Origin: Leeuwenhoekiella aestuarii
Lineage (GTDB): Bacteria; Bacteroidota; Bacteroidia; Flavobacteriales; Flavobacteriaceae
Direction: 5' to 3'
Assembly (NCBI RefSeq): GCF_004104055.1
Contig: NZ_QOVJ01000004.1
Span: 248,001 to 312,000, forward strand
DNA length: 64,000 bases
Shown here: positions 1-8,294 of the stretch, piece by piece
How the letters are laid out: the number at the start of each line of letters is the position of its first letter
How positions within the stretch are numbered: position 1 is the stretch's first letter
Made by a program: the position numbers and the translations under genes
Notes under the pieces: model-generated
Database searches by the model: none
What the model saw: the letters and a program-made list of their open reading frames with translations, nothing else
Told to the model about the DNA's origin: nothing

Positions 1-230
1 ATAATGTTACTTATATAAGAGCTCGTACCCTAGAGCTTGGATATTCATTACCAGATGATCTACTTAAAAAAATCAATGTATCGAGAGCACGCTTCTATGT
101 AAATGCATACAATCTTTTCTCTATAGACAATCTTGCTGAATTTGGTGTAGACCCTGAGATATCTGATGCCAACGGTTTACAGTATCCGCAAAATAAATTC
201 ATAAACGTAGGAGTAAATCTTTCACTTTAA
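1..230 (+). CDS. SusC-like TonB-dependent receptor, C-terminal fragment
   Basis: The reading frame is open from the window edge (first full codon at base 3) to TAA at 228-230. It encodes the last 75 or so residues of a SusC-type outer-membrane receptor. The visible text includes RARTLELGYSLPDDLLKKI and FYVNAYNLF, and the protein ends in VGVNLSL. That is the usual end of a SusC beta-barrel: the 'LGYxLP' strand, the 'ARFYVxAxNLF' strand, then a short final strand ending in a hydrophobic residue. A SusD gene follows within a few bases, as expected for a SusCD pair that imports oligosaccharides using TonB energy. Plug and signal regions lie outside the window. Confidence 0.9.
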   Translation, partial: NVTYIRARTLELGYSLPDDLLKKINVSRARFYVNAYNLFSIDNLAEFGVDPEISDANGLQYPQNKFINVGVNLSL

Positions 231-242
231 AAAATGAATGCA

Positions 243-2129
243 ATGAAAAAATATATATACTTTTTAATGATTCCTTTTCTGTTGGGCAGTTGTACATCAG
301 ACAGCGAATTTCTAGATCGAGAACCCACAAATATCTTAACCCAGGATCAAGCCTTTGGCAGTCCGGATATAGTTCTATCGGTATTGGCAAACCTATATAA
401 TCGGTATTATGATTTTGGTACAGTAGAAGACTGGTCTTCTCTGGCTCAGTTTAATGTTGCTTTCTGGTCTGAAGCAGGTAGATATGGATACTTCCAAAAT
501 GGAGGTTACGGCTATGGGGACTGGGGAACATGGGATTATGGTTATATCAGGGAAATGAATTTATTTTTAGAACGACTTGAACTTTCTGAAGCTCTTGATC
601 CTTCTGACAAAGCTCGTTTTGCTGCCGAAGGTCGATTTTTAAGAGCATCTTACTATTTCACCTTAGTAAAACGTATGGGTGGCGTACCGCTTATTCTCGA
701 ATCTGAAACCTATGACTTTAGTGGTGATGCTACCTATTTACAACATCCCAGAGAGACCGAAGCTGCGATTTATGACTTCATTTTAAATGAAGCAGATGCG
801 ATTTTAGCAGATCTACCGGCTGATGTAAATACAAAATCAAGAGCAAGTAAAGGTGCTGTTCTGGCTATGAAAGCAAGAGCTGCATTGTATGCTGGTTCTA
901 TTGCAAAATACGGAGCTTCAACTCCACAGGTATCTTTACCCGGTGGAGAAGTAGGCATCCCGACTTCTAAAGCAGATGCATATTATGATATTGCTTTAAC
1001 TGCAGCTCAAGCTATTATTAATGGAGATGTAGGTAATTACTCATTATATGAAAAGAAACCAGATCTTTCTGATAATTTCGCAAGTATTTTCTACGATAAA
1101 TCTAATAATCCTGAAGCCATTTTTGTAGAAGATTATAAACTACAAAGCGGTAAAGTGCACAGTTTTACCATTGCAAACCAGCCGCGTTTTGGTGCTGAAG
1201 AAGAAGAAGGTGGTCGCATCAATCCAGCTCTTAGTTTAGTTCAATCTTTTGAAACTTTAGATGGCCAATACAAAGCCTTTGAAACTACAACAACATCAGG
1301 AGATCCTGTATTCTATGAGAGTCCTCAGGACATTTTTGACGGTCGCGATGCGCGCTTAAAAGGTACTGTTATTGTACCGGGGTCTTCTTTTAAAGGACGC
1401 CCTGTTGATATCTGGGCTGGTGTTCAGTTAGCAGATGGTTCCATCGTTAGTGGCGATTCAAGAGGTCAGGAAAAAGAACTTCCGGGAAGTACAGGACAGG
1501 TTCAGGTTGTAGGTTTTGATGGTCCTATTGACGGACTAGAATTTACCGCACAAACAGGTTTTTACATTCGTAAATATCAAGATCCTAAAGCTGGTTCAGG
1601 TCAGCGTGGTACACAGAGTGATGTATGGTTTATACGTTATCGCTATGCTGAGGTTTTATTAAATGCTGCTGAAGCTGCTTTTGAATTAGACCAACCGGCT
1701 GTTGCCGCAGGTTACCTCAACCAAGTACGTTCTCGTGCAGGTATCATGACAGACCTTACTGCTACAGATATCACTTTTGATCGCATCGTTCACGAGCGTT
1801 TTGTAGAGTTTGCTTTTGAAGGCTTACATTTCTTTGATCTTAAAAGATGGAGAATCGCACATCAAGTTCTGGACGGAACTCCTATGGATGCTTCAACAAT
1901 TACTCAAAATATAGGTGATGCTACTAAGAGGCTAACGCAACCCTTCGGTCTCTGGCCTTATAAATATTACAATCCGGGAGATCCTAATGATGGTGATTAT
2001 CTTTACAAAATTGTAAAGCCTAACCGGGTAACCGGTGCAGACCGCTTTCAATTTGGAAATTACTACTCAGAGATAGGGCAGGATATTTTAAATAATAATC
2101 CACTTATAGTAAGAAACCCTAATCAATAA
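243..2129 (+). CDS. SusD/RagB-family glycan-binding lipoprotein
   Basis: A surface lipoprotein that forms the lid of its SusC partner and binds the oligosaccharide to be imported. The signal peptide ends in LLGSC, a lipobox, followed by the typical SusD start 'FLDREPTN'. The C-terminal half has hallmark strings: FYIRKYQDP, WFIRYRYAEVLLNAAEAAFEL, and 'RFVEFAFEGLHFFDLKRWR'. At about 628 residues it is at the long end for the family. I prefer the ATG at 243 (MKKYIYFLM) because it gives a compact lipoprotein signal; an in-frame ATG at 234 would add three residues. It begins just after the SusC stop at 230, so the two are co-transcribed. The bound glycan cannot be read from sequence; the neighbours suggest mannan. 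Confidence 0.93.
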   Translation: MKKYIYFLMIPFLLGSCTSDSEFLDREPTNILTQDQAFGSPDIVLSVLANLYNRYYDFGTVEDWSSLAQFNVAFWSEAGRYGYFQNGGYGYGDWGTWDYGYIREMNLFLERLELSEALDPSDKARFAAEGRFLRASYYFTLVKRMGGVPLILESETYDFSGDATYLQHPRETEAAIYDFILNEADAILADLPADVNTKSRASKGAVLAMKARAALYAGSIAKYGASTPQVSLPGGEVGIPTSKADAYYDIALTAAQAIINGDVGNYSLYEKKPDLSDNFASIFYDKSNNPEAIFVEDYKLQSGKVHSFTIANQPRFGAEEEEGGRINPALSLVQSFETLDGQYKAFETTTTSGDPVFYESPQDIFDGRDARLKGTVIVPGSSFKGRPVDIWAGVQLADGSIVSGDSRGQEKELPGSTGQVQVVGFDGPIDGLEFTAQTGFYIRKYQDPKAGSGQRGTQSDVWFIRYRYAEVLLNAAEAAFELDQPAVAAGYLNQVRSRAGIMTDLTATDITFDRIVHERFVEFAFEGLHFFDLKRWRIAHQVLDGTPMDASTITQNIGDATKRLTQPFGLWPYKYYNPGDPNDGDYLYKIVKPNRVTGADRFQFGNYYSEIGQDILNNNPLIVRNPNQ

Positions 2130-2147
2130 TATTTAAATCGTACGATT

Positions 2148-2837
2148 ATGAAAATAAGACACTATCTATATTTATCTGCATTGGCACTGATTTTTGCTTC
2201 CTGCGAGATTGACAACTACGATGAACCAGAGTCGTTTTTTACCGGGCGTATCGTCTATAACGGCGAACCTATTGAAGTAGGAGCACGTGAAGTTCGTTTT
2301 CAACTTTTTCAACCAGGATTTGGTAATCTGGCTCCATTAGATGTACATCTGGATACAGATGGCTCGTTTAGCGGTCGCTTTTTTGACGGGGATTATAAGC
2401 TGAAATTCCTTAACGGTCAGGGACCTTTTAAAGCCTATGAGGTTAATGAACAGCAAGGCGACACCATCTTTATTTCAATTCGTGGAAACACAGAAATGGA
2501 TTTTGAGGTCCTACCCTATTATATGCTGAATAGTTCACAGTTTAGCGCATCTGGTTCAACAATTACCGGAAGCGCTAATTATACGCAGGTCATTACAGAT
2601 GCAGACGCGCGTACTATAGAATTTGCAAGATTATACATTAACGATACGCAGTTTGTATCAAATAACGGAGATTATAATTTAGGTTTTAGTGATCTGGAAG
2701 TAAATACTGGTAGGGTTTCCGGAAACACAACATTACCTGATAATTATGATAAAGATTACATCTTCGCAAGAATTGGTGTAAAAATAGACGGTGTAGAAGA
2801 TTTATTATTCTGCCCGGTTCAAAAACTTGATCTGTAA
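2148..2837 (+). CDS. DUF3823-type SusCD-associated lipoprotein
   Basis: A 229-residue secreted lipoprotein with a signal ending in IFASC. After the lipid anchor comes a 'FxGRIVYNGEPIEVGAREVRFQLFQPGFG' type stretch and a second beta-rich half. This matches DUF3823 proteins, which sit directly after susD in many Bacteroidota loci. They are thought to be accessory surface glycan-binding proteins with a carboxypeptidase-regulatory-like N-terminal fold. It starts 18 bases after the SusD stop and is the last gene of the SusC-SusD unit, with a strong hairpin terminator 26 bases downstream. No catalytic motif is visible. Family assignment is from overall pattern; the binding role is inferred from position. 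Confidence 0.8.
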   Translation: MKIRHYLYLSALALIFASCEIDNYDEPESFFTGRIVYNGEPIEVGAREVRFQLFQPGFGNLAPLDVHLDTDGSFSGRFFDGDYKLKFLNGQGPFKAYEVNEQQGDTIFISIRGNTEMDFEVLPYYMLNSSQFSASGSTITGSANYTQVITDADARTIEFARLYINDTQFVSNNGDYNLGFSDLEVNTGRVSGNTTLPDNYDKDYIFARIGVKIDGVEDLLFCPVQKLDL

Positions 2838-2862
2838 AAAATCTATTTGTTTGCATAGCCCT

Positions 2863-2898
2863 AAAGATTTTCCGTGTACGTGTACACGGAAAATCTTT
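2863..2898 (+). terminator. Rho-independent terminator after SusCD-DUF3823 unit
   Basis: A perfect inverted repeat: left arm 2863-2879, right arm 2882-2898, centred on GTAC-rich bases. It is followed by TTTTTCTTTT on the plus strand. It lies 26 bases after the DUF3823 stop and before the operator and start of the next unit. Confidence 0.85.
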
Positions 2899-2985
2899 TT
2901 CTTTTAAAAAATCAATAACTATTGTGCCCTTTACGAATATAAATGTTAAAACCTAAAATTCCTATTCCATCAAATCAAGATAAAG

Positions 2986-2997
2986 TAAAACGTTTTA
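2986..2997. promoter_or_regulatory. Palindromic operator TAAAACGTTTTA (copy 1)
   Basis: A perfect 12-base palindrome with central CG, extending to 14 bases as GTAAAACGTTTTAC. It lies 81 bases before the GH92 start at 3079. The same sequence recurs in front of seven other places in this window. The central CG and A/T flanks fit LacI/PurR-family operators; the regulator itself is not encoded here. Confidence 0.75.
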
Positions 2998-3078
2998 CTA
3001 TATTTAAACCAGTATTTATCAATCGATGTAGATTTACATTCAATTTTCTGAATGATATAGGCGTATTAAACCATAATT

Positions 3079-5352
3079 ATGATAGTTAGATTTAGTGTAC
3101 TTCTAATCATTTTTACCGGCTGCTTAAAATTAACTGCACAGCAAGAGCTGGCAGATTATGTCAATACATTACAGGGAACAAATTCTAAACATGAATTAAC
3201 CCGCGGAAACACCTATCCAACTACAGCTCTTCCTTTTGGGATGAATACGTGGACTCCCCAAACCGGTAACAACGGTGATGGCTGGAAATATCAATATTTC
3301 AAAGAAACCATTAGAGGTTTTCAGCAAGCGCATCAATGCAGTTCTTGGAGTAACGATTATGCCGTTTTCTCTTTAATGCCCGTAACTCAAACCTTAAAAT
3401 TGAATGAGAATGATCGGCAATCTGGATTTTCTCACGATAATGAAACTGCAAAACCGCATTACTATCAAGTCTCTTTAGAAAATGGCGTAAATACCGAAAT
3501 GGCTCCTACAGAACGCGGGGTTCACATGCGGTTTTCTTATCCTAAAAATCAGAAAGCATTTCTCGTACTGGATGGGTATACAGGTCTTAGCAGCATAAAC
3601 ATAGACAAGAAAAATAAACGCATAACCGGTTATGTACATAATGGTCGCGGTATGGATCGCTTTGAGCATTTTAAAAATTACTTCATTATTCAGTTTGACA
3701 AGCCTTTTAAAACTTTTGGCACCTGGGATAATACAACTGGCGAAAAAAAGGATCAAGCAATTGCTGCCGAAGGTAAAGGCAAAGGAGCATATCTTCAGTT
3801 TAAAGATGGCGCTAAAGTTCAGGCAAAAATCGCTTCTTCTTACATAAGCCTTAAACAAGCTGAGGTTACTTTAAAATCTGAATTAGGCAAAGCCAAAAAT
3901 CTTGAAGCGACAGGGGCTAAAGCAAAAAAAATATGGAGTACTCATCTGAGTAAAATACGTGTTGAAGGAGGTTCTGAAACCAACTTTAAAACATTCTACT
4001 CTTGTTTTTTTAGAGCGAGTTTATTCTCCAGAAAATTCTATGAAATCAATGAGGCCGGAGAGCCTTATTATTTCAGTCCATATGACGGAAAGGTTCATGA
4101 GGGCTATATGTATACAGATACTGGTTTTTGGGATACATTTCGCGCTCAATTTCCACTCAATGCTTTGCTTTATCCAGAAATGCACGGTCGCTATGTCGCA
4201 GCTATTTTAGATGCATATGAGCAATGTGGGTGGCTACCCTCCTGGTCCTTCCCTAGTGAAGCAGGTAGTATGATAGGCAATCACGCCATCTCACTTTTAG
4301 CAGATGCCTGGGCAAAAGGTATACACACTTTTGATCCTGAAAAAGCTTTAAAAGCTTATTACCACGAAGCTACAGAGAAAGGCCCTTGGGGACCGGCAAA
4401 TGGGCGCCATGGTCATAAAGAATACTATACGCTGGGTTATGTTCCCTACCCAAAATATGGAGAGGCTACTGCAAAAACCTTGGAGTATGCCTATGATGAC
4501 TTCTGCGCATACAATTTGGCAAAAATGACGGGTAATGCTTTTTATGAAAATATATTTGGTCGTCAGATGTACAACTATAAAAATGTGTGGGATGACTCAG
4601 TAGGATTTATGCGTGGCCGAAAAGCAAACGGAAATTGGGTTGAAGATTTTGATGCCTACGAATGGGGCGGTCCCTTCACTGAAGGAAATGCCTGGCATTA
4701 TGTATGGTCTGTTTTTCAGGATCCTAAAGGCTTGATAGATCTTATGGGAGGTGAACAGCAATTTAACGCAAAAATGGACTCGGTTTTTAGTGTTCCTAAT
4801 ACGGTGCATGTAGGTACTTACGGCGGAAAAATACACGAAATGACGGAGATGGAACTAGCAGATATGGGCCAGTATGCCCACGGAAATCAGCCTATTCAAC
4901 ATATGATCTATCTTTATAACTATTCCGGTCAACCTTGGAAAACCCAGAGTCGGGCTAGACAGGTAATGAGCAAGCTTTACAACTATACAGAAAACGGATA
5001 TCCCGGTGATGAAGACCAGGGTCAAACATCATCGTGGTATGTTTTGAGTGCAATGGGTTTTTATAGCGTTTGCCCAGGCACAGATGAATATGTGTTAGGA
5101 AGTCCGGTTTTTGAAAAAACAACAATAACTTTAGAAAATGGCAATGAATTTGTGATTTCAGCAAAAAACAATTCAGATAAAAATGTTTTTATCAACAAAG
5201 CCAATCTCAACTCTGAAATCTTTACTAAAAACTATTTAACTTATAGCCAAATTATAAATGGAGGGTCTTTTGATTTAGAAATGACTAATACTCCAAATAA
5301 AACCAGAGGCTTAAAAGAAACAGATAAACCCTTTTCACTTACAGAAAATTAA
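3079..5352 (+). CDS. GH92 exo-alpha-mannosidase (paralogue A)
   Basis: A secreted member of glycoside hydrolase family 92, calcium-dependent inverting alpha-mannosidases that remove terminal mannose. A short hydrophobic signal ends near residue 20 (KLTAQQ). Family marks in order are 'RGNTYPTTALPFGMNTWTPQT' near residues 40-60, WDTFRAQFP, and 'LEYAYDDF'. EGNAWHY carries the expected catalytic acid Glu535. HGNQPIQH follows, then GDEDQGQTSSWY with the expected base aspartates Asp644/Asp646. The Glu-to-Asp spacing (109/111) matches the Bacteroides enzyme for which these residues were assigned. It is most like paralogue B (11490-13781). Both carry HGNQ rather than HGNE, so linkage specificity may differ from a classical alpha-1,2 enzyme. 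It opens a unit preceded by a palindromic operator, with the oxidoreductase gene 11 bases downstream. Confidence 0.93.
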   Translation: MIVRFSVLLIIFTGCLKLTAQQELADYVNTLQGTNSKHELTRGNTYPTTALPFGMNTWTPQTGNNGDGWKYQYFKETIRGFQQAHQCSSWSNDYAVFSLMPVTQTLKLNENDRQSGFSHDNETAKPHYYQVSLENGVNTEMAPTERGVHMRFSYPKNQKAFLVLDGYTGLSSINIDKKNKRITGYVHNGRGMDRFEHFKNYFIIQFDKPFKTFGTWDNTTGEKKDQAIAAEGKGKGAYLQFKDGAKVQAKIASSYISLKQAEVTLKSELGKAKNLEATGAKAKKIWSTHLSKIRVEGGSETNFKTFYSCFFRASLFSRKFYEINEAGEPYYFSPYDGKVHEGYMYTDTGFWDTFRAQFPLNALLYPEMHGRYVAAILDAYEQCGWLPSWSFPSEAGSMIGNHAISLLADAWAKGIHTFDPEKALKAYYHEATEKGPWGPANGRHGHKEYYTLGYVPYPKYGEATAKTLEYAYDDFCAYNLAKMTGNAFYENIFGRQMYNYKNVWDDSVGFMRGRKANGNWVEDFDAYEWGGPFTEGNAWHYVWSVFQDPKGLIDLMGGEQQFNAKMDSVFSVPNTVHVGTYGGKIHEMTEMELADMGQYAHGNQPIQHMIYLYNYSGQPWKTQSRARQVMSKLYNYTENGYPGDEDQGQTSSWYVLSAMGFYSVCPGTDEYVLGSPVFEKTTITLENGNEFVISAKNNSDKNVFINKANLNSEIFTKNYLTYSQIINGGSFDLEMTNTPNKTRGLKETDKPFSLTEN

Positions 5353-5363
5353 AACTCAAAAAC

Positions 5364-6812
5364 ATGAAAGAAAACAAAAATTCCCATTCTGGTCACAGAA
5401 GAGATTTTATTAAAAAAGCATCTATTGCTTCACTAGGTATATCTATTGTACCCAGACACGTATTAGGTGGTGTAGGTTTTACAGCACCCAGTGATAAACT
5501 AGTAGTTGCCGGGATTGGTGTAGGCGGAAAAGGAGAAAGTGATATTAAAAGTTTTGCAGATTCTGGCAAGGCAGAAATCGCATTTTTGTGTGATGTAGAT
5601 GATCGCAGAGCCGCAAACTCTCGAGCTCGCTTTCCTGGTGCAAAATATTATAAAGATTATCGCGAAATGCTAGAAAAAGAAGGCGATAAAATAGATGCAG
5701 TTTCAGTTTCTTCTCCAGACCATAACCACGCGGTACAAGCGATGGCTGCAATGAAAATGGGGAAACACGTTTATGTTCAAAAACCATTAACTCACGATAT
5801 TTATGAAGCACGTCAACTCACTGAAGGCGCAGAAAAATATAAGGTAGTTACCCAAATGGGAAATCAGGGAGCTTCTAACAATGGTACCCGTTTAATGAGC
5901 GAGTGGTATGATGCAGGACTTATTGGCGAGATTGAAGAAGTTTATTGCTGGACAGACAGACCCGTCTGGCCTCAAGGAATCCCTTGGCCTCAAACCCCAG
6001 ATACTGTTCCTAATGAACTGGATTGGGATCTGTGGTTGGGTACAGCTCCATATAAAGAATATGTAGGTGGTTTAGTTCCTTTTAACTGGCGAGGCTGGTG
6101 GGATTACGGTACAGGTGCATTAGGAGACATGGGTTGCCACCTGGTTGAAGTTCCTGTACGTGTACTTAACCTTAAGTATCCTAAAGATGTACAGTGTAGC
6201 GTAGGAAGTGTGTATGTAGATGAATTTAAACGCGGATATTTCCCGGATAGCTGCCCTCCTTCTAGCCACGTTACAATGACTTTCCCTAAAACAGATAAGA
6301 CTAAAGGCGATATCAAATTACACTGGATGGACGGTGGTATTCAACCAGCACGACCTGAAGAATTAGGTCCTAATGAAGTTTTTGGTGATGGCGGAAACGG
6401 TGTATTATTTATAGGAACTAAAGGTAAAATGATGTGTGGTACGTATTCTGAAAATCCACAGTTGCTTCCTACTTCTAAAACTGAAAGAACTAAAGTTGCT
6501 GAGAAATATGAGCGCGTTCCGGGAGAAGCTAACGGGCATTATGCACAATGGGTAGAAGCTGCTCTTGCAGGTTATGGCAAAAAAGAAGTGAGTTCTCCAT
6601 TTAGTGTTGCAGGACCATTAACCGAAACTTTATTGATCGCAAATCTTGCCATTAGAGGTTTTGATGTTCGTAAAGAACTTGAAGGTGGCAGAGTAGAATA
6701 TCCGGGGCGTTATATTGAAATGCTTTGGGATGCCGAAAAGATGCGTGTTACAAATTTTGAAGAAGCGAATCAGTTTGTAAAACGTAATTATCGAGAAGGC
6801 TGGAAATTATAG
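5364..6812 (+). CDS. Tat-exported Gfo/Idh/MocA-family oxidoreductase
   Basis: A 482-residue NAD(P)-dependent oxidoreductase-family protein with a twin-arginine signal: HRRDFIKKASIASLGISIVP at residues 11-30. Tat export would carry the folded, cofactor-loaded protein to the periplasm. A Rossmann nucleotide motif GIGVGGKG follows at about 50-57. The usual EKP signature is QKP here (VYVQKPLTHD, near residue 139), so the Glu is replaced. The 'LDWDLWLGTAP' and GDMGCHLVEVP strings place it with the large, secreted Bacteroidota subgroup that often sits in PULs. Some members of this superfamily act as NAD-dependent glycosidases (GH109) or 3-keto-sugar oxidoreductases; neither can be proved here. It is coupled to a GH92 gene 11 bases upstream, which suggests a sugar substrate. 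Confidence 0.85.
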   Translation: MKENKNSHSGHRRDFIKKASIASLGISIVPRHVLGGVGFTAPSDKLVVAGIGVGGKGESDIKSFADSGKAEIAFLCDVDDRRAANSRARFPGAKYYKDYREMLEKEGDKIDAVSVSSPDHNHAVQAMAAMKMGKHVYVQKPLTHDIYEARQLTEGAEKYKVVTQMGNQGASNNGTRLMSEWYDAGLIGEIEEVYCWTDRPVWPQGIPWPQTPDTVPNELDWDLWLGTAPYKEYVGGLVPFNWRGWWDYGTGALGDMGCHLVEVPVRVLNLKYPKDVQCSVGSVYVDEFKRGYFPDSCPPSSHVTMTFPKTDKTKGDIKLHWMDGGIQPARPEELGPNEVFGDGGNGVLFIGTKGKMMCGTYSENPQLLPTSKTERTKVAEKYERVPGEANGHYAQWVEAALAGYGKKEVSSPFSVAGPLTETLLIANLAIRGFDVRKELEGGRVEYPGRYIEMLWDAEKMRVTNFEEANQFVKRNYREGWKL

Positions 6813-6879
6813 AAATTTTGCTTTTATTATAATTCGGGGTCTGCTGCCTAAGGCTTACCCCTTTTTGAATAAAAATTTT

Positions 6880-6934
6880 GTATGAGTAATTGATAACCAA
6901 ACACTTTTTAAAGTTTTCTATCAATTACTCATAC
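6880..6934 (+). terminator. Long hairpin between oxidoreductase and phosphatase genes
   Basis: Perfect 16-base arms (6880-6895 and 6919-6934) flank a 23-base loop. TTTTTA follows on the plus strand, so it can act as an intrinsic terminator or attenuator. A shorter GGGGT/ACCCC hairpin with a T-run sits just upstream at 6836-6865. Together they probably limit read-through from the GH92-oxidoreductase pair into the phosphatase gene. Confidence 0.65.
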
Positions 6935-6967
6935 TTTTTATATTAAATACCTCCAATAAGAATGCTT

Positions 6968-8080
6968 ATGAAAATTATCAGAATTGTTTTGACCTGTCTT
7001 GTCTTTGCTTTGGCATCTTGCAAATCAACTCAAAAAGCACAAAAAATAGCCTCAACACCAAAAAATGTAATTCTCTTGATAAGTGACGGGACAGGTTTAT
7101 CTCAAATATCCTCAGCCTTTTACTTTAAAGATCAAATGCCAAACTATGCTCGCTTTAATACAATAGGCCTCATAAAAACGTCATCATCTCAAGAAGATGT
7201 TACAGATTCTGCTGCTGGAGCTACAGCATTTGCTTGTGGGATCAAGACGTATAATGGTGCTATTGGAGTAGATGATGACAAAGCTGATGCAAAGAATTTA
7301 GTAGAACTAGTTTCGCAAAAAAATGTCAAGACCGGGATGATAGCAACTTCTTCAATCACTCATGCTACACCCGCAAGTTTTTATGCGCATACAGCAAGTA
7401 GATCTTCTGAAGAAAAAATCGCAGAATATCTCGTTGATTCTGACATTGACTTTTTTGCAGGTGGAGGGCTTCAATATTTTAATAAACGAAAAGACAATCA
7501 AAACCTACTTAATAGCTTTAAAGAAAAAGGATTTACTATAAATACAAATACTCTTGATGTTTTTGAAAATATAAAATCTAAGAAAAAAGTGGGGTATTTA
7601 CTGGCAGAAGGAAGCATGCCTAAAATGGAAGATGGGCGTAAAAATTTTCTATCACAGGCTATAGACCTGGGCACTCAGTACTTGAGCAAAGACAAATCAC
7701 CTTTTTTTATGATGGCAGAAGGTTCTCAAATAGATTGGGGTGGTCATAATAATGACGCTCCGTATTTAATTTCTGAACTTCTTGACTTTGATAATGCTAT
7801 TGGAAAAGCATTAGACTATGCAGAAAAAGAAGGTAACACGCTAGTAATAGTAACTTCAGATCACGAAACTGGTGGTTTCACTTTAGCTGCAAAAAAGAAA
7901 AAGAGAGATGATGGTAGTGAATACAGTGACTATAGTGAGATAGGCCCTACATTTTCAACGGGTGGTCATTCCGCAACACTCATTCCTGTTTTTGCCTTTG
8001 GACCCGGTGCAGAACACTTTGATGGCATTTATGAGAATACAGCAATTTTTGATAAAATTCTGGAAGTAACAGGCTGGTAA
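6968..8080 (+). CDS. Alkaline phosphatase family lipoprotein
   Basis: A metal-dependent phosphomonoesterase of the alkaline phosphatase superfamily, predicted to be exported as a lipoprotein (LVFALASC). Conserved parts are in order: LLISDGTG (metal Asp), VTDSAAGATAFACG (nucleophile Ser about residue 81), EGSQIDWGGHNND (metal ligands), TSDHETGGF, and STGGHSA near the end. The length of about 370 residues is normal for the bacterial PhoA type. I chose the ATG at 6968 (MKIIRIV); another ATG lies six bases upstream. The setting in a mannan locus suggests removal of phosphate from phosphomannan-derived sugars, so that they can pass to exo-mannosidases or transporters. A simple phosphate-scavenging role is also possible. 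Confidence 0.9.
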   Translation: MKIIRIVLTCLVFALASCKSTQKAQKIASTPKNVILLISDGTGLSQISSAFYFKDQMPNYARFNTIGLIKTSSSQEDVTDSAAGATAFACGIKTYNGAIGVDDDKADAKNLVELVSQKNVKTGMIATSSITHATPASFYAHTASRSSEEKIAEYLVDSDIDFFAGGGLQYFNKRKDNQNLLNSFKEKGFTINTNTLDVFENIKSKKKVGYLLAEGSMPKMEDGRKNFLSQAIDLGTQYLSKDKSPFFMMAEGSQIDWGGHNNDAPYLISELLDFDNAIGKALDYAEKEGNTLVIVTSDHETGGFTLAAKKKKRDDGSEYSDYSEIGPTFSTGGHSATLIPVFAFGPGAEHFDGIYENTAIFDKILEVTGW

Positions 8081-8137
8081 ATCTAGATATAGATTTTTAT
8101 TTCTCTTGTTTATAACAACACCTAATCACGGCTAAGA

Positions 8138-8182
8138 TTTAGACTTTATCCATTTCGTGATTTTAATGTATAAAAGTCTAAA
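8138..8182. repeat. Inverted repeat in phosphatase-GH43 intergenic region
   Basis: Ten-base arms TTTAGACTTT (8138-8147) and AAAGTCTAAA (8173-8182). A second pair, AATCACG (8124-8130) with CGTGATT (8156-8162), overlaps it so that only one hairpin can form at once. It lies in the 214-base gap after the phosphatase gene. It may end transcription or be a regulatory RNA fold; no long T-run follows directly. Confidence 0.45.
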
Positions 8183-8242
8183 AATTGATGATTGATCAAA
8201 AAAGAATGAAAACGTCTTTAAAACAAAAATATTTTACGCAAC

Positions 8243-8254
8243 TAAAACGTTTTA
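8243..8254. promoter_or_regulatory. Palindromic operator TAAAACGTTTTA (copy 2)
   Basis: A perfect 12-base palindrome 40 bases before the GH43 start. It heads the five-gene plus-strand unit 8295-16819. Confidence 0.75.
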
Positions 8255-8294
8255 CGTTAACATATGCTTATATTTAAAACCTCAATTATATTTT

